From an uncultured Collinsella sp. (lineage in GTDB: Bacteria; Actinomycetota; Coriobacteriia; Coriobacteriales; Coriobacteriaceae): a DNA stretch of 64,000 nucleotides. The DNA lies in contig CAAEDE010000029.1 in assembly GCA_900754525.1 (NCBI GenBank), positions 1-64,000 on the forward strand. The letters are read 5' to 3'. A program made the translations under genes and the position numbers. This document shows positions 1 through 8,930 of the stretch, piece after piece (position 1 is the first letter of the stretch; each line of letters starts with the position of its first letter). The notes under the pieces were generated by a model, which made no database searches, had not been told where the DNA came from, and saw only the letters and a list, made by a program, of their open reading frames with translations.

Positions 1-472
1 CCCCAGGAGGGGCCGCGGGGGCGTTCGGCTAACTGCGGGAATGGCCTATTTGCTCAATGTGTTCGGCTGAGATCGGAAATCAACCTTTGTTTCAAATGAG
101 GTGGTTTTGCAACCGCCACGCGCCACGCTATGCGAATGTGCCCCGGCTCGGATAAGATGGTGCGATCGAGTTCTACCGCGCTCACCGCAAGTAGTTTTTA
201 CGGCTGAGTTGGCTTATGCCGAAAGGGGCCCGTATCCCAACAGATACGGACCCCTTGCTATTTAAATGGGCATGAGGGTGTATTGAGGGGGGATGTCTTG
301 CTGTCGACATCCGCGTGCGGTGCCATTCGCTGTCCGTAAATATACGTTTACGGCTAATTTCATACCACTTGTCGGAATGCGGACGCTGTCCTTGCATGTC
401 GGGCGTACATTGAACGTGGTTTTTCGCGTGAAACCACGAATCGGTTGTCAGCCCCGAACAAGGAGGCCCAGC
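1..472. other. Intergenic region upstream of deoC
   Basis: No convincing gene is visible on either strand. The stretch holds one terminator-like hairpin (223-256), a dyad CCGTAAA/TTTACGG at 333-352 and a dyad GTGGTTT/AAACCAC at 416-437, just before the deoC ribosome binding site. The two dyads could be operators or leader structure. The gene before this region lies outside the window. Confidence 0.5.
223..256. terminator. Terminator-like hairpin
   Basis: The arms AAGGGG-CCGTATC and GATACGG-CCCCTT form a long GC-rich stem. The flanks are T- and A-rich rather than a clean T-run. It probably ends a transcript entering from outside the window. Confidence 0.55.
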
Positions 473-1147
473 ATGACGCTTGCCAAACCCATCAATAAAT
501 ACATCGACTATATCGATGCCCCCGAGGACACGTTTGAGCAGTATGTCGAGAAGGCGTTAAAGTACAACTTTCGCTGCGTATTTGCGAACCTGCAGGAGTA
601 CGAGACGGGCCGCGCCATGCTCGAGGGCTCTGACATCATCCTTGCCGGCGCTATCGACTTTCCCCAGGGCACTATGACGCTTGAGGAGAAGCTTGCGAGG
701 TTTGAGGAATACGCTGCGTGTGGCTTTACCGAGATTGACTACGTTTTGAATCAGGAGTCGGTCGAGAACCGCGATTTTGATGCCATCGAGCGCGAGATGA
801 CTACCATTGCTGATTTTTGTCGCGCGCATGGCATCACTGACAAGGTGATCGTCGAGATGTGCAAACTGGACGGCGACGACGCCGCCAAGCGCCGTGTATG
901 CGAGATCGCGCTGGAGGCTAAGCCGGGATTCCTTAAGACATCGACTGGCAGAAGCTTTGGCGGTGCTAAGCTCGAGGACGTGCGGCTGATGCACGAGGTG
1001 CTCGGCGATGCCGTGGCAATCAAGGCGGCGGGCGGTATCCATAATTACGAAGAGGCTTGCGCATTCATCGAGGCCGGCGCCAGCGCGTTGGGTGCCTCGG
1101 CGGGCATCGCGATCGTCGACGGCGCACCGACGGATGAGCGTCGCTAG
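473..1147 (+). CDS. deoC: Deoxyribose-phosphate aldolase
   Basis: Class I aldolase that splits 2-deoxyribose 5-phosphate into glyceraldehyde 3-phosphate and acetaldehyde in deoxynucleoside salvage; cytosolic. The 224-residue protein is a full-length TIM barrel. It carries the Schiff-base lysine in FLKTSTGRS (about residue 155) and the second conserved lysine in IKAAGGI (about 184). The start at 473 is chosen because AGGAGG lies 6-10 bases upstream and the family N terminus begins there; a longer frame from 293 has no ribosome binding site. It stands alone, followed by HAD phosphatases with their own spacing. Confidence 0.95.
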   Translation: MTLAKPINKYIDYIDAPEDTFEQYVEKALKYNFRCVFANLQEYETGRAMLEGSDIILAGAIDFPQGTMTLEEKLARFEEYAACGFTEIDYVLNQESVENRDFDAIEREMTTIADFCRAHGITDKVIVEMCKLDGDDAAKRRVCEIALEAKPGFLKTSTGRSFGGAKLEDVRLMHEVLGDAVAIKAAGGIHNYEEACAFIEAGASALGASAGIAIVDGAPTDERR

Positions 1148-1296
1148 CAGACGTATTTGACCTGCGCGATAAAGCTTCACGACTACGCGCCGTTCATGTT
1201 CGAGACAATATGACTTTTTGCCCGTTGTAAACGGAGTCGCGATGGGTGTTCTGTATGATGGCTCAGACAAGGTTGTTCAATGACAGGGAGGCATAT

Positions 1297-2139
1297 ATGG
1301 CAATCAAAGCCATCGCGATGGATATCGACGGTACGCTCACCAACGACCAAAAGGTCATCAGCCCGCGCACGCGCGAAAAGCTGCTCGCGGCGCAGGAGTC
1401 GGGCATTAAGCTCATTTTGGCTTCGGGCCGTCCCGCATGGGGACTACATGCTCTGGCGCAGGAGCTCGACCTTCAAAACCATGACGGTCTGCTAGTCGCT
1501 TTCAATGGCGCGCATGTGGTCGACGCTCAGACCGATGAGGTTCTTTTTGACCAGGCCATGCCGGCTGACGAGCTGCACCGTCTGATTGATCACCTGCGTA
1601 ATTTTGACGTGATCCCTATGATTTCGCTTGGTCGCGATCTGCACGTCGAGGATTCGTACCGCTGCATGATCACGCTGCCTGACGGCTCGCAGAAAAACAT
1701 CGTCAAATACGAGCGCGATGCGTGCGATCTTAAAATCCGCGAGGTCGAGAGCCTGCATGAGGTCGCTGATGCTTATCCCGTGGACAAGCTGCTGACGGCG
1801 GGCGATCCGGCCTACCTGCAGGCGCATTACGAGGAGATGTATGCGCCCTTTAAGCAGACGCTTTCGGGCATGTTTACGGCCGACTGGTACTTTGAGTACA
1901 CGGCGCCCGGTATCGACAAAGCCCGTGCGCTCGAGGGTGCCCTGCCCAAGCTCGGCATCGATGCCAGCGAGGTCGTATCGTTTGGCGACGGCCAGAACGA
2001 CAAGTCCATGATTGAGTGGGCGGGTACCGGTGTTGCCATGGGTAACGCCGTCGATGAGGTTAAGGCGGTAGCCCAGATGGTGACCGCCAATAACAACGAA
2101 GACGGTATTGCGGTGGCGCTGGATAAGCTGCTGGGCTAG
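1297..2139 (+). CDS. Cof-type HAD-IIB family phosphatase
   Basis: Predicted cytosolic sugar-phosphate or flavin-phosphate phosphatase. The N terminus has the nucleophile motif DIDGTL (residues 8-13). SGRP follows as motif II, and GDGQNDKSM near residue 230 is motif IV, with the C2 cap typical of the Cof/YidA subfamily between them. At 280 residues it is the usual length. The ATG at 1297 follows AGGGAGG closely, so the upstream in-frame start at 1246 is rejected. The true substrate cannot be read from sequence. Confidence 0.88.
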   Translation: MAIKAIAMDIDGTLTNDQKVISPRTREKLLAAQESGIKLILASGRPAWGLHALAQELDLQNHDGLLVAFNGAHVVDAQTDEVLFDQAMPADELHRLIDHLRNFDVIPMISLGRDLHVEDSYRCMITLPDGSQKNIVKYERDACDLKIREVESLHEVADAYPVDKLLTAGDPAYLQAHYEEMYAPFKQTLSGMFTADWYFEYTAPGIDKARALEGALPKLGIDASEVVSFGDGQNDKSMIEWAGTGVAMGNAVDEVKAVAQMVTANNNEDGIAVALDKLLG

Positions 2140-2162
2140 AATCGCCGATTAATGCATGGTTC

Positions 2163-2188
2163 GGGCGCCTGCTCGCGGGCGTCCTTTT
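2163..2188 (+). terminator. Rho-independent terminator after the Cof-type phosphatase
   Basis: A stem of about ten pairs, including G-T pairs, is followed by CCTTTTGTT. It lies only about 15 bases before the next gene, a compact pattern seen repeatedly in this window. Confidence 0.6.
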
Positions 2189-2203
2189 GTTAGGGAGGGT
2201 GCC

Positions 2204-2863
2204 GTGTCCGCATTTCCGTTCGACGCCGTTATCTTTGACATGGACGGTGTCATTGTCGATACCGAGTATTACTACCTGGGCGAGACTGCCGCGTTTGCCA
2301 AGGAGCTTGGGCTTAATCTGACTCAAGAGGAGTTGAATGGGCAGGTCGGTACCTCGCATCAGTTCTTCCTGCATATGCTGGTCGATTGGTTTGAGCGCGC
2401 CGGTAAGGGGCATTTCACTGGGGAGGAAGCGTTGGCCCGTTGGGACGAATGGGCCCATAAGCGTCCGCGCGACTATCAGGCTTTGATTAACCCAGGCGCC
2501 GTGGATACGATTCGAGAGCTGCCGCGCCGCGGCGTTCGCGTGGCGCTTGCCAGCTCGTCTCCCATGGATAGCATCGAAGAAGTGCTCAACGCATGCGGGC
2601 TGTCGGATGCCTTTGAGTATGTGGTGAGCGGCGAGCAGTTTAAGGAGAGCAAGCCCGAGCCCGACATCTACCTGCATGCGCTGGACCTGCTGGGGCTGTC
2701 CGCGAATCGCTGCTGCTGCGTTGAGGATTCGGTGCCTGGCATCACCGCTGGCAAGCGAGCCGGCCTGACAGTCATTGCCAAGCGCGAGGAGCGCTTTGGC
2801 TTTAGCCAGGATGCCGCGGACAAGATTATCGACCAGCTGCCGGAGCTGCTCACGCTTTCTTAG
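2204..2863 (+). CDS. HAD-IA family hydrolase, beta-phosphoglucomutase-like
   Basis: A 219-residue HAD phosphatase or phosphomutase. The nucleophile motif FDMDGVIVDTE sits near residues 9-19, the SSSP motif II near 118, and the lysine plus acidic motif (KPEPDIY, then VEDSVPG) in the last third, with a helical C1 cap between. This order matches the beta-phosphoglucomutase/YcjU branch, but many relatives are general sugar phosphatases. GTG at 2204 is taken as the start because GGGAGGG precedes it. It is separated from its upstream neighbour by a terminator, so it is probably its own unit. Confidence 0.85.
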   Translation: MSAFPFDAVIFDMDGVIVDTEYYYLGETAAFAKELGLNLTQEELNGQVGTSHQFFLHMLVDWFERAGKGHFTGEEALARWDEWAHKRPRDYQALINPGAVDTIRELPRRGVRVALASSSPMDSIEEVLNACGLSDAFEYVVSGEQFKESKPEPDIYLHALDLLGLSANRCCCVEDSVPGITAGKRAGLTVIAKREERFGFSQDAADKIIDQLPELLTLS

Positions 2864-2947
2864 GAGCGCGGTAGTTGCGCGTTTTTCGGGTCAGATGAGT
2901 AAATACCCGACATTTTGGTGCGGCAGCAAGCATACTTTATGCTAATG

Positions 2948-2987
2948 CGGGCTTAAGGACTTGTTGAATGCCCTTAAGCCCGTTTTA
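2948..2987 (+). terminator. Terminator before the gntR gene
   Basis: The perfect arms CGGGCTTAAGG and CCTTAAGCCCG are followed by TTTTAG. A smaller GCGC hairpin with TTTTT lies nearer the HAD gene, at about 2874-2887. Confidence 0.7.
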
Positions 2988-3013
2988 GACTTAATTGTGC
3001 TTGGAGAGGGTAT

Positions 3014-3757
3014 ATGCCACCGACTGAAGGGCTAACTGACGGTAAAGCAGCGATACCGCTGTACCAACAGGTTATTGATATCATCAAAAACGAAATCAAC
3101 TCCGGTGCCTACAAGTCAGGCGCGCGGATACCCAACGAATTCGAATTGGCTGAGAGCTATAAAGTTGGCCGCGTTACCGTGCGACGCGCTATTGAGGAGC
3201 TCGTCCAGCAGGGCTATCTAACGAAGCGGCAGGGGAAAGGCACGTTTGTCAATGCCCCCAAGCTTAAGCGCAAGATTCGCCAGAAGGATGACGTCCAGAG
3301 TTTTTCGGACGCATGCCGCGTTAACGGAATGGAGCCGGGGGCGTGCGTCATTTCGAGAAAGATACTGCCGGCGGATTCCACCGAAGCGCAGTTCTTTGGT
3401 GTTCCCGTTGGAACTGACTTGATTTGCGTTGAGCGCGTGCGCACTGCCGATGGCGTCCCTGTCATGCTCGAGAACAACATATATGTTTACGAGGACAACG
3501 CCTATCTATCAACGGCACCTCTATCTAACCAATCCATTTTTGAGTTCGTGCGCAACCGGACGGGCCGCACGCCCGCGTTTACCGACCCGTGCACGCTCGA
3601 GATCGCGTGCGCGTCGCCCGAGGTCGCTCGACTGTTGGCGGTTCCCGTTGGCGAACCCTTGTTTTATATGGAAGCCTTCTTTTTCGATGAGCAGCGGCGG
3701 CCGTTTATCATCGGTCGTCAGCGGATCGTTGGGTCTCGCTACGTTTTTGACATCTAG
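3014..3757 (+). CDS. GntR/HutC family transcriptional regulator with UTRA domain
   Basis: A 247-residue DNA-binding repressor or activator. Residues about 12-80 form the GntR winged helix (IPLYQQVIDIIKNEI, then VGRVTVRRAIEEL and QGKGTFV). Residues about 95-240 are a UTRA ligand-binding fold of the kind that senses phosphorylated sugars or amines. It sits just upstream of, and on the same strand as, the ten-gene cluster at 3976-14402, so it is the likely local regulator, as FrlR is for the E. coli frl genes. A dyad at 3915-3929 is a candidate operator. The inducer is unknown. Confidence 0.9.
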   Translation: MPPTEGLTDGKAAIPLYQQVIDIIKNEINSGAYKSGARIPNEFELAESYKVGRVTVRRAIEELVQQGYLTKRQGKGTFVNAPKLKRKIRQKDDVQSFSDACRVNGMEPGACVISRKILPADSTEAQFFGVPVGTDLICVERVRTADGVPVMLENNIYVYEDNAYLSTAPLSNQSIFEFVRNRTGRTPAFTDPCTLEIACASPEVARLLAVPVGEPLFYMEAFFFDEQRRPFIIGRQRIVGSRYVFDI

Positions 3758-3767
3758 GACATTGCGA

Positions 3768-3807
3768 ATGGAAGCGCCCGGTGGATCATCTCACCGGGCG
3801 CTTCCAT
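3768..3807. terminator. Strong hairpin after the gntR gene
   Basis: Perfect 16-base arms (ATGGAAGCGCCCGGTG and its complement) with an eight-base loop lie 10 bases past the stop codon. No T-run follows, so it may protect the mRNA end rather than terminate strongly. Confidence 0.6.
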
Positions 3808-3867
3808 ACCGTTCACGGCGCGAACGCAACCGTTCAACCGCGTTGCGGCAATCAGTTTGAAATTATC

Positions 3868-3896
3868 TTGATGAAGGAAAAAGCTGCTGGTAATCT
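3868..3896 (+). promoter_or_regulatory. Putative promoter of the Amadori-type cluster
   Basis: TTGATG and TAATCT are separated by 17 bases in the gap between the gntR gene and the transporter gene. It is the only reasonable sigma-70-like match found there. Confidence 0.45.
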
Positions 3897-3914
3897 ATGG
3901 GACGTCATAGAACG

Positions 3915-3929
3915 TTTGCATTGTGCAAA
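3915..3929. promoter_or_regulatory. Candidate operator dyad
   Basis: The perfect inverted repeat TTTGCA-TTG-TGCAAA lies 18 bases downstream of the putative -10 element and 47 bases before the transporter start. The position suits a GntR-family repressor, presumably the one at 3014-3757. This is inference from position and symmetry. Confidence 0.45.
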
Positions 3930-3975
3930 TGTTGATGCGAGATGCGATGCAGCCTCGAGTTCTTTGGAGGTATCT

Positions 3976-5439
3976 ATGTCAGATACGAAGGCGAAGAAGA
4001 CAAACAGACGTTTTAAGTTCAAATTACCGCATGTCTATACGATCATGTTCTTGCTGATCGTTGTCTTTGCGGTCCTGACTTGGATCGTTCCCTCTGGCCA
4101 GTATCAGCGCAAGACGATTTCGACAGCGGCGGGCGAGCGTGAAGTCGCCGTTGCTGGAACCTATGAACAGGTCGATAAGAACTACACTGATTCCGAGACC
4201 GGCGAGACCATCAATCTGGGCCAGGATATCTTCGCGGTCCTGCAAGCGCCCACCAAGGGTATCCAGGAGGCTGCCGACGTCGTTGCGTTCGTCTTATTGA
4301 TTGGCGGATCGTTCGCAATCATCACCAAGACCAACGCTTTGAATGCCGGCATGAGCCGTGTGGTTAAAAAGCTCAAGAACAAGGACATCCTCATCATTCC
4401 CATCACGATGACGTTGCTGTCCATTTGCGGCACTACGTTTGGTATGTCTGAGGAAGCCCTGCCGTTCTATGCCATCTTCATTCCCATCATGATGGGTATC
4501 GGCTATGACTCGATGACGGCATTCATCATCTGCTTCCTTGGTCCCAACCTAGGATATTGTGCTTCGACCATCGACCCGTTTAATGTTTTGATCGCCCAAG
4601 GCATCATTGGCATCGAGGGCAATCCGCAACTGTGGCTGCGCGCCGTTTCTTGGGTCATCTTCACTGCCGTCGGTATCGCATGGGCCATGCGCTACGCCAT
4701 GCGCGTCAAGAAAAACCCCGAGTCGTCCGTTACGTACGAGGACGATAAGCTCAAGCGTATTGAGTTTTCCGTGACCGATGCCTCCATCGAGGAAGAGTTC
4801 ACTATCCGTCAGAAGCTCGTGCTTATCGATTTTGCCTGCGGTATGGGCATTATCGTCTGGGGTCTTGTTACCCAGGGCTGGTACATGAATGAGATTTCCG
4901 CCGTGTTCCTTGGCATGGGCTTGCTTGCCGGTATCCTGGGCGGTCTTGACCAGCAGACGATCGCTGAGGAGTTCGTTAAGGGTCTCGCCGACTTTGCGTA
5001 CGCTGCCATCGTTATCGGTATCGCTCGCGGTATTCTGGTCATCGCCGAGGGTGGCATGATCATCGACACCATCCTCCAGGCGCTCGCTACTGCGCTCGCC
5101 GGTGCGCCAGCCGCCGTCTACACCACGTTTATGTATATCGTCCTTGGCCTGCTCTCTTTGCTGGTTCCCTCGAGTTCTGGCTTGGCGGCGCTCACCATGC
5201 CCGTTATGGGCTCCCTGACCGAGCTCATGGGCCTCAATCCCGAGGCGGCCGTCACCGCGCTCCAGTTTGCCAACCAGACCATCAACACCATCAGCCCCGT
5301 GGCGGGCATGACGGTCGCCGGCCTTGCCGTGGCTAGGATTTCGTTTGGCCAATGGTGGAAGACCATTTGGAAGTTCTTCATTTTCATGGTCGTCTTTGGC
5401 CTGATCGTAACGGCAATCTCTGGCATGCTTCCGGTGTAG
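3976..5439 (+). CDS. YfcC/DcuC-type membrane carrier
   Basis: A 487-residue integral membrane protein with about twelve hydrophobic segments, beginning HVYTIMFLLIVVFAVLTWIVPSG after a basic cytoplasmic tail. This start signature and the PSSSGLAALTMPVMGSL stretch near residue 395 place it in the YfcC branch of the DcuC superfamily, whose members move dicarboxylates or amino-acid-like anions. The start follows GGAGG. It is the first gene of the cluster and the only transporter in it, so it probably imports the pathway substrate, possibly a fructosyl-amino acid. Its stop is 10 bases before the next start. Confidence 0.85.
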   Translation: MSDTKAKKTNRRFKFKLPHVYTIMFLLIVVFAVLTWIVPSGQYQRKTISTAAGEREVAVAGTYEQVDKNYTDSETGETINLGQDIFAVLQAPTKGIQEAADVVAFVLLIGGSFAIITKTNALNAGMSRVVKKLKNKDILIIPITMTLLSICGTTFGMSEEALPFYAIFIPIMMGIGYDSMTAFIICFLGPNLGYCASTIDPFNVLIAQGIIGIEGNPQLWLRAVSWVIFTAVGIAWAMRYAMRVKKNPESSVTYEDDKLKRIEFSVTDASIEEEFTIRQKLVLIDFACGMGIIVWGLVTQGWYMNEISAVFLGMGLLAGILGGLDQQTIAEEFVKGLADFAYAAIVIGIARGILVIAEGGMIIDTILQALATALAGAPAAVYTTFMYIVLGLLSLLVPSSSGLAALTMPVMGSLTELMGLNPEAAVTALQFANQTINTISPVAGMTVAGLAVARISFGQWWKTIWKFFIFMVVFGLIVTAISGMLPV

Positions 5440-5448
5440 GTGGTTGTG

Positions 5449-7032
5449 ATGTCTGATCGTTTGACGGTCCTGACGTCTAAGAGCGTCTTTACCGGTACGG
5501 GGGACCTGCCGTTTGAAGGTTTCGTAGCGGTCCGTGGCAATCGAATTGAGGCTGTTGGCACCAAGTGTGAGGTAGCTTCGTATTTGACCCAGGCGGACGA
5601 GGTAGTTGACCTGGGCGACCGCACTGTCATGCCTGGCCTGATCGATGTGCATACCTTCTATACAGGTTGGGCGCTGCGGACGTTGGGGTCTGATCTGTCC
5701 GGCGTCGCTGATGCCAAAGAGGCCGTGTCGCTCTTGCGTGCATGGAAAGAAGATCATCCGGATTGCGCGGCGGCTTTTGGCCACAACCTGCCCGAACCGT
5801 TGGCATCGGATGCCGAGAACGCAAATACGGCAGCTGTGTTTGACGATTGTTTTGGCGATATCCCTGTCGTCTGCTTTACACCGGGTGCGGAGACCTGCGT
5901 TCTCAATGCTGCCGCCAGTGCGCGATACGGCTTTACGCCCCAGGCGTGCTATGCCGAGAAGATCTGGCGCATGATGAGCGATTTCCTCGCGCTGCCCGAG
6001 GTGCGTGCCGGGTATTCGGACTACATGAGCATGCTTAACGAGCGCGGCGTTACCGCCATCAAGGAAATGGCGTTTGATGACTACTACGGCTTTGCCGACG
6101 AAATGGCTCGCCGTGAGGAATCTGGTGAGCTGACGGTTCGCGTCTCTATGATGTCGCAGCCGGTGGGTGCCGGTGCAAATCTGTCATATGCCCGCGACGC
6201 ACGAGAGCGCTTCCGGGGACCGTTCGTTCGTTTTTCTGGCTTCAACCGTATGACCGATCGCGGCGTATGGGCGGGGCTTGCCGAGATGATTGACCCCTAT
6301 GAGGACTCGGCCGATGCGGGCGCCGCCGGCAAGACGGTCGTCGAGGAGCCAGAGTGGGATCTGATTGAGAACGAGCTGCGTGCAATTGATGCTGACGGTT
6401 TCCGATATTCCTTGCATTGCCAGGGCGATGGCGCCGTTCGTCACACCGTGGCGCTCTATGCCTCGCTGCCTCGAGACGAGCATGGACGGATGCTTCGCCG
6501 CCATGCGATTACCGATCTCGAGAACTCTGACCCGACCGATCTTGTCGAGTTTGGCAAGTTAGGTGGAATCTGCGAGGTCTATCCGCAGATTCTAACGTTG
6601 GACCGGCGCGAGGATTGCCTGTCGATGATGCGTCGACAAATTGGCGAGACGCGACTTTTGCACAGCTGGAATCGCCGCGGCATGGAAGATTCCGGATGCA
6701 CAGTGTGCTGTGGCACGGATTTGCCGCTGCTGATTCCGAGCCTGGGCGAGTCAATCTACAGCGCGTGCGGCGGATACTTCGACGACGGACTGCCCGTGAA
6801 TGAGGTCAACACGCTGACGCTTGTCGAGCTCTTGCGCGCTTGGACTGCCGGGGGCGCGTACGATCTGATGCGCGAAGACGAGCTGGGTACGCTTGAGGTT
6901 GGCAAGCTTGCCGATATCTGCGTGCTCGATCGGGATGTGTTCGACCTCGATTATCGCGACGCACGCGATCTTGCGGTTGATATGACGATGTCGGACGGAC
7001 AAATCGTGTTCGATCGAAATAAGGAGGCATAA
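5449..7032 (+). CDS. YtcJ-like metal-dependent amidohydrolase
   Basis: A 527-residue amidohydrolase-superfamily protein with a small beta-sandwich at both ends (residues about 1-55 and 470-527) around a TIM barrel. Recognisable motifs are VMPGLIDVHTF, LHCQGDGAVRHT, RRHAITDLEN and CCGTDLPLL. The first motif, normally HxH, reads HTF here, so one expected metal ligand is missing. The other positions fit YtcJ-type hydrolases of amide or carbamate bonds. The ATG at 5449 is preferred over GTG 5440 because of TAGGTGG spacing. It could release an amine or acyl group from the imported compound; this is not proven. Confidence 0.8.
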   Translation: MSDRLTVLTSKSVFTGTGDLPFEGFVAVRGNRIEAVGTKCEVASYLTQADEVVDLGDRTVMPGLIDVHTFYTGWALRTLGSDLSGVADAKEAVSLLRAWKEDHPDCAAAFGHNLPEPLASDAENANTAAVFDDCFGDIPVVCFTPGAETCVLNAAASARYGFTPQACYAEKIWRMMSDFLALPEVRAGYSDYMSMLNERGVTAIKEMAFDDYYGFADEMARREESGELTVRVSMMSQPVGAGANLSYARDARERFRGPFVRFSGFNRMTDRGVWAGLAEMIDPYEDSADAGAAGKTVVEEPEWDLIENELRAIDADGFRYSLHCQGDGAVRHTVALYASLPRDEHGRMLRRHAITDLENSDPTDLVEFGKLGGICEVYPQILTLDRREDCLSMMRRQIGETRLLHSWNRRGMEDSGCTVCCGTDLPLLIPSLGESIYSACGGYFDDGLPVNEVNTLTLVELLRAWTAGGAYDLMREDELGTLEVGKLADICVLDRDVFDLDYRDARDLAVDMTMSDGQIVFDRNKEA

Positions 7033-7033
7033 G

Positions 7034-7885
7034 ATGTCTGAATCCAAACCGACGCTGCGCCGCGAGCAGATTGCGGGCATGAATATCCACTACATCATGT
7101 GGTCGCTCGATTACTTCCTTGATGTGCAGCAGCGCTTGGGCTTTGAGTCCATTGAGCTGTGGTGCGCAGAGCCGCATGTGACGCTCGACCATACGGGCTA
7201 CTTTGAGGCTGAGGTCCTGGCGAAAAAGGCTGCAGACCGTGGGCTTAGGTATCGTACTCTGTGCCCCGAGAATGTTGTCTATCCTTGGCAGTACTGCGCA
7301 CGCAAGCCGCTGCATGAACAGCGCAGCCTGGCGTACTTTAAGCACGGCATTGAGCTTGCCGAGGTACTTGGGTGCGACCGTATGTCCATCAACTCGGGCT
7401 GGGGCGACTGGGACGAGGACCGCGAGGAAGCCTGGAAGCGCAGCCGCGAGCACTTGTCCATTCTGGCGGAGTATGCCGGCGAGCACGGTCTGGTGCTTAC
7501 GATGGAAAGCCTGCGTCCCGAGGAGAGCAACCTTGTGACGACGGTTTCCGATGCGAAGCGCATGATTGACGAGGTCGCGAGCCCGTACTTACAGCCCATG
7601 GTTGATACAACCGCGATGGGCGTTGCAGGCGAGACGCTCGAGGACTGGTTTGCCGCCTTTGGTGATGGGGCAATTCACGAGATGCACTTTATCGACGGTG
7701 ACCCGTATGGCCATCTGGTATGGGGCGATGGCAAGCACGATATGGACGCCTTTGTCGCCACACTCAACGCCCATGGTTTCGACGGCATGCTGGGCCAGGA
7801 AATCACGGACGGTCGTTACTACGATGACCCGGCGGCGGCAGATGCCAAGAACATGGCCGCATTCGAGAAATATCTGATTGACTAA
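7034..7885 (+). CDS. FrlC-like sugar phosphate isomerase/epimerase
   Basis: A 283-residue TIM barrel of the xylose isomerase-like/AP endonuclease 2 family. In E. coli, FrlC equilibrates fructoselysine and psicoselysine by 3-epimerisation. Metal and substrate ligands expected for the family are visible: Glu in TMESLRP, Asp in MVDTTAM, His in HEMHFIDGD and Glu in GQEITDG. It starts one base past the preceding stop and is followed by the FrlB-like and FrlD-like genes, the same trio as in frl operons. The exact substrate here is unknown, so no symbol is given. Confidence 0.85.
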   Translation: MSESKPTLRREQIAGMNIHYIMWSLDYFLDVQQRLGFESIELWCAEPHVTLDHTGYFEAEVLAKKAADRGLRYRTLCPENVVYPWQYCARKPLHEQRSLAYFKHGIELAEVLGCDRMSINSGWGDWDEDREEAWKRSREHLSILAEYAGEHGLVLTMESLRPEESNLVTTVSDAKRMIDEVASPYLQPMVDTTAMGVAGETLEDWFAAFGDGAIHEMHFIDGDPYGHLVWGDGKHDMDAFVATLNAHGFDGMLGQEITDGRYYDDPAAADAKNMAAFEKYLID

Positions 7886-7947
7886 AACAACTATCGGCCA
7901 CGCAACCAACGTCATTGATTGCGGGCCAAATAAGAAAGGAACTGGAT

Positions 7948-8916
7948 ATGAACGCACACGATCTGATCAAAGAGGCAATTGCCGAGAAGGGCAAGTTCGA
8001 CAGCGTCTACTGGATTGCTTGCGGTGGCTCCATGATCGATTTGATCCCGGCTCACGAGCTTCTGCAACGCGAGGCAACCACCTTCACTTCGTATATCTAT
8101 ACGGCTCGCGAGTTTGATATCATGCGTCCGCGTCGTCTGGGCGAGAAGTCCCTGGTCATCGCTTGTAGCCACAGTGGCAACACCCCCGAGGTCGTCGAGG
8201 GCTGCGAGATTGCCCTTGCTGCCGGCGCTACGGTGATCGCCCAGACCGACAACGCTGGATCTAAGATCGACTCCGGCAAGTGGACCACGTGGGTCTACCC
8301 GTGGGGCGAGGGTGTGCCGCAGGCCGAGGTCCCCGCTGGCATTTCGCTGTCGCTTGCGGCAGAGCTGCTCGATCAGCAGGAGGGCTACGCCGATCTTGCC
8401 GATATGTATGCCGGTATCGCCGAGATGGATAAGATTCTTCCCCCGGCACGCGAGAAGGTAAATGCCGAGCTGGGCGATCGCTTTGCCAAGCTTTGCCAGG
8501 AGCACGAGTTCTTCTATATTCTGGGCAGCGGTCCCAACTTTAGCCAGACCTACGGTTTCGCTATCTGCTCTCTTATGGAGATGCAGTGGCAGCACTGCAG
8601 CTACATCCACTCTGCCGAGTACTTCCATGGCCCCTTCGAGGCTACTCAGGATGGCGTTTTTTACTTCCTGCAGATGGGCTCCAGCGAGTGCCGTGCTATG
8701 GACGAGCGCGCCCTGGCGTTCCTTAAGACGCATACCGATACGCTGATGGTGCTCGATGCTAAGGAGTACGGTATGGAAGCCGTGCCGGCGAGCGTCCGTG
8801 CCTATCTGGACCCGGTGCTGTTCTACGCCATGAACTGCGAGCTGCGTGCTGCACGCGGCAAGGTGTTTGATCACGATCCCGATTTCCGCCGCTATATGGG
8901 TGTTGTCGAGTACTAG
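7948..8916 (+). CDS. FrlB-like SIS-domain sugar-amine deglycase
   Basis: A 322-residue protein with two SIS folds (about 10-140 and 175-322), homologous to fructoselysine-6-phosphate deglycase FrlB and to FraB. It would hydrolyse a 6-phosphofructosyl amine to glucose 6-phosphate and the free amine. The phosphate-binding loop CSHSGNTPE is at 73-81. The Glu and His of SAEYFHGPFE (about 224 and 227) match the catalytic pair described for FraB. The C terminus DHDPDFRRYMGVVEY closely resembles that of FrlB. The ATG at 7948 follows AAAGGA; an upstream in-frame ATG lacks this. Confidence 0.88.
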   Translation: MNAHDLIKEAIAEKGKFDSVYWIACGGSMIDLIPAHELLQREATTFTSYIYTAREFDIMRPRRLGEKSLVIACSHSGNTPEVVEGCEIALAAGATVIAQTDNAGSKIDSGKWTTWVYPWGEGVPQAEVPAGISLSLAAELLDQQEGYADLADMYAGIAEMDKILPPAREKVNAELGDRFAKLCQEHEFFYILGSGPNFSQTYGFAICSLMEMQWQHCSYIHSAEYFHGPFEATQDGVFYFLQMGSSECRAMDERALAFLKTHTDTLMVLDAKEYGMEAVPASVRAYLDPVLFYAMNCELRAARGKVFDHDPDFRRYMGVVEY

Positions 8917-8930
8917 AAGGGGCAAAGGCC

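Noticed and set aside
4549..5784. Long minus-strand open frame opposite the YfcC-type carrier gene
   Set aside because: It is rich in Arg, His, Asp and Gly in the manner of an antisense frame of a GC-rich gene, has no recognisable domain or ribosome binding site, and spans the junction of two well-supported genes.
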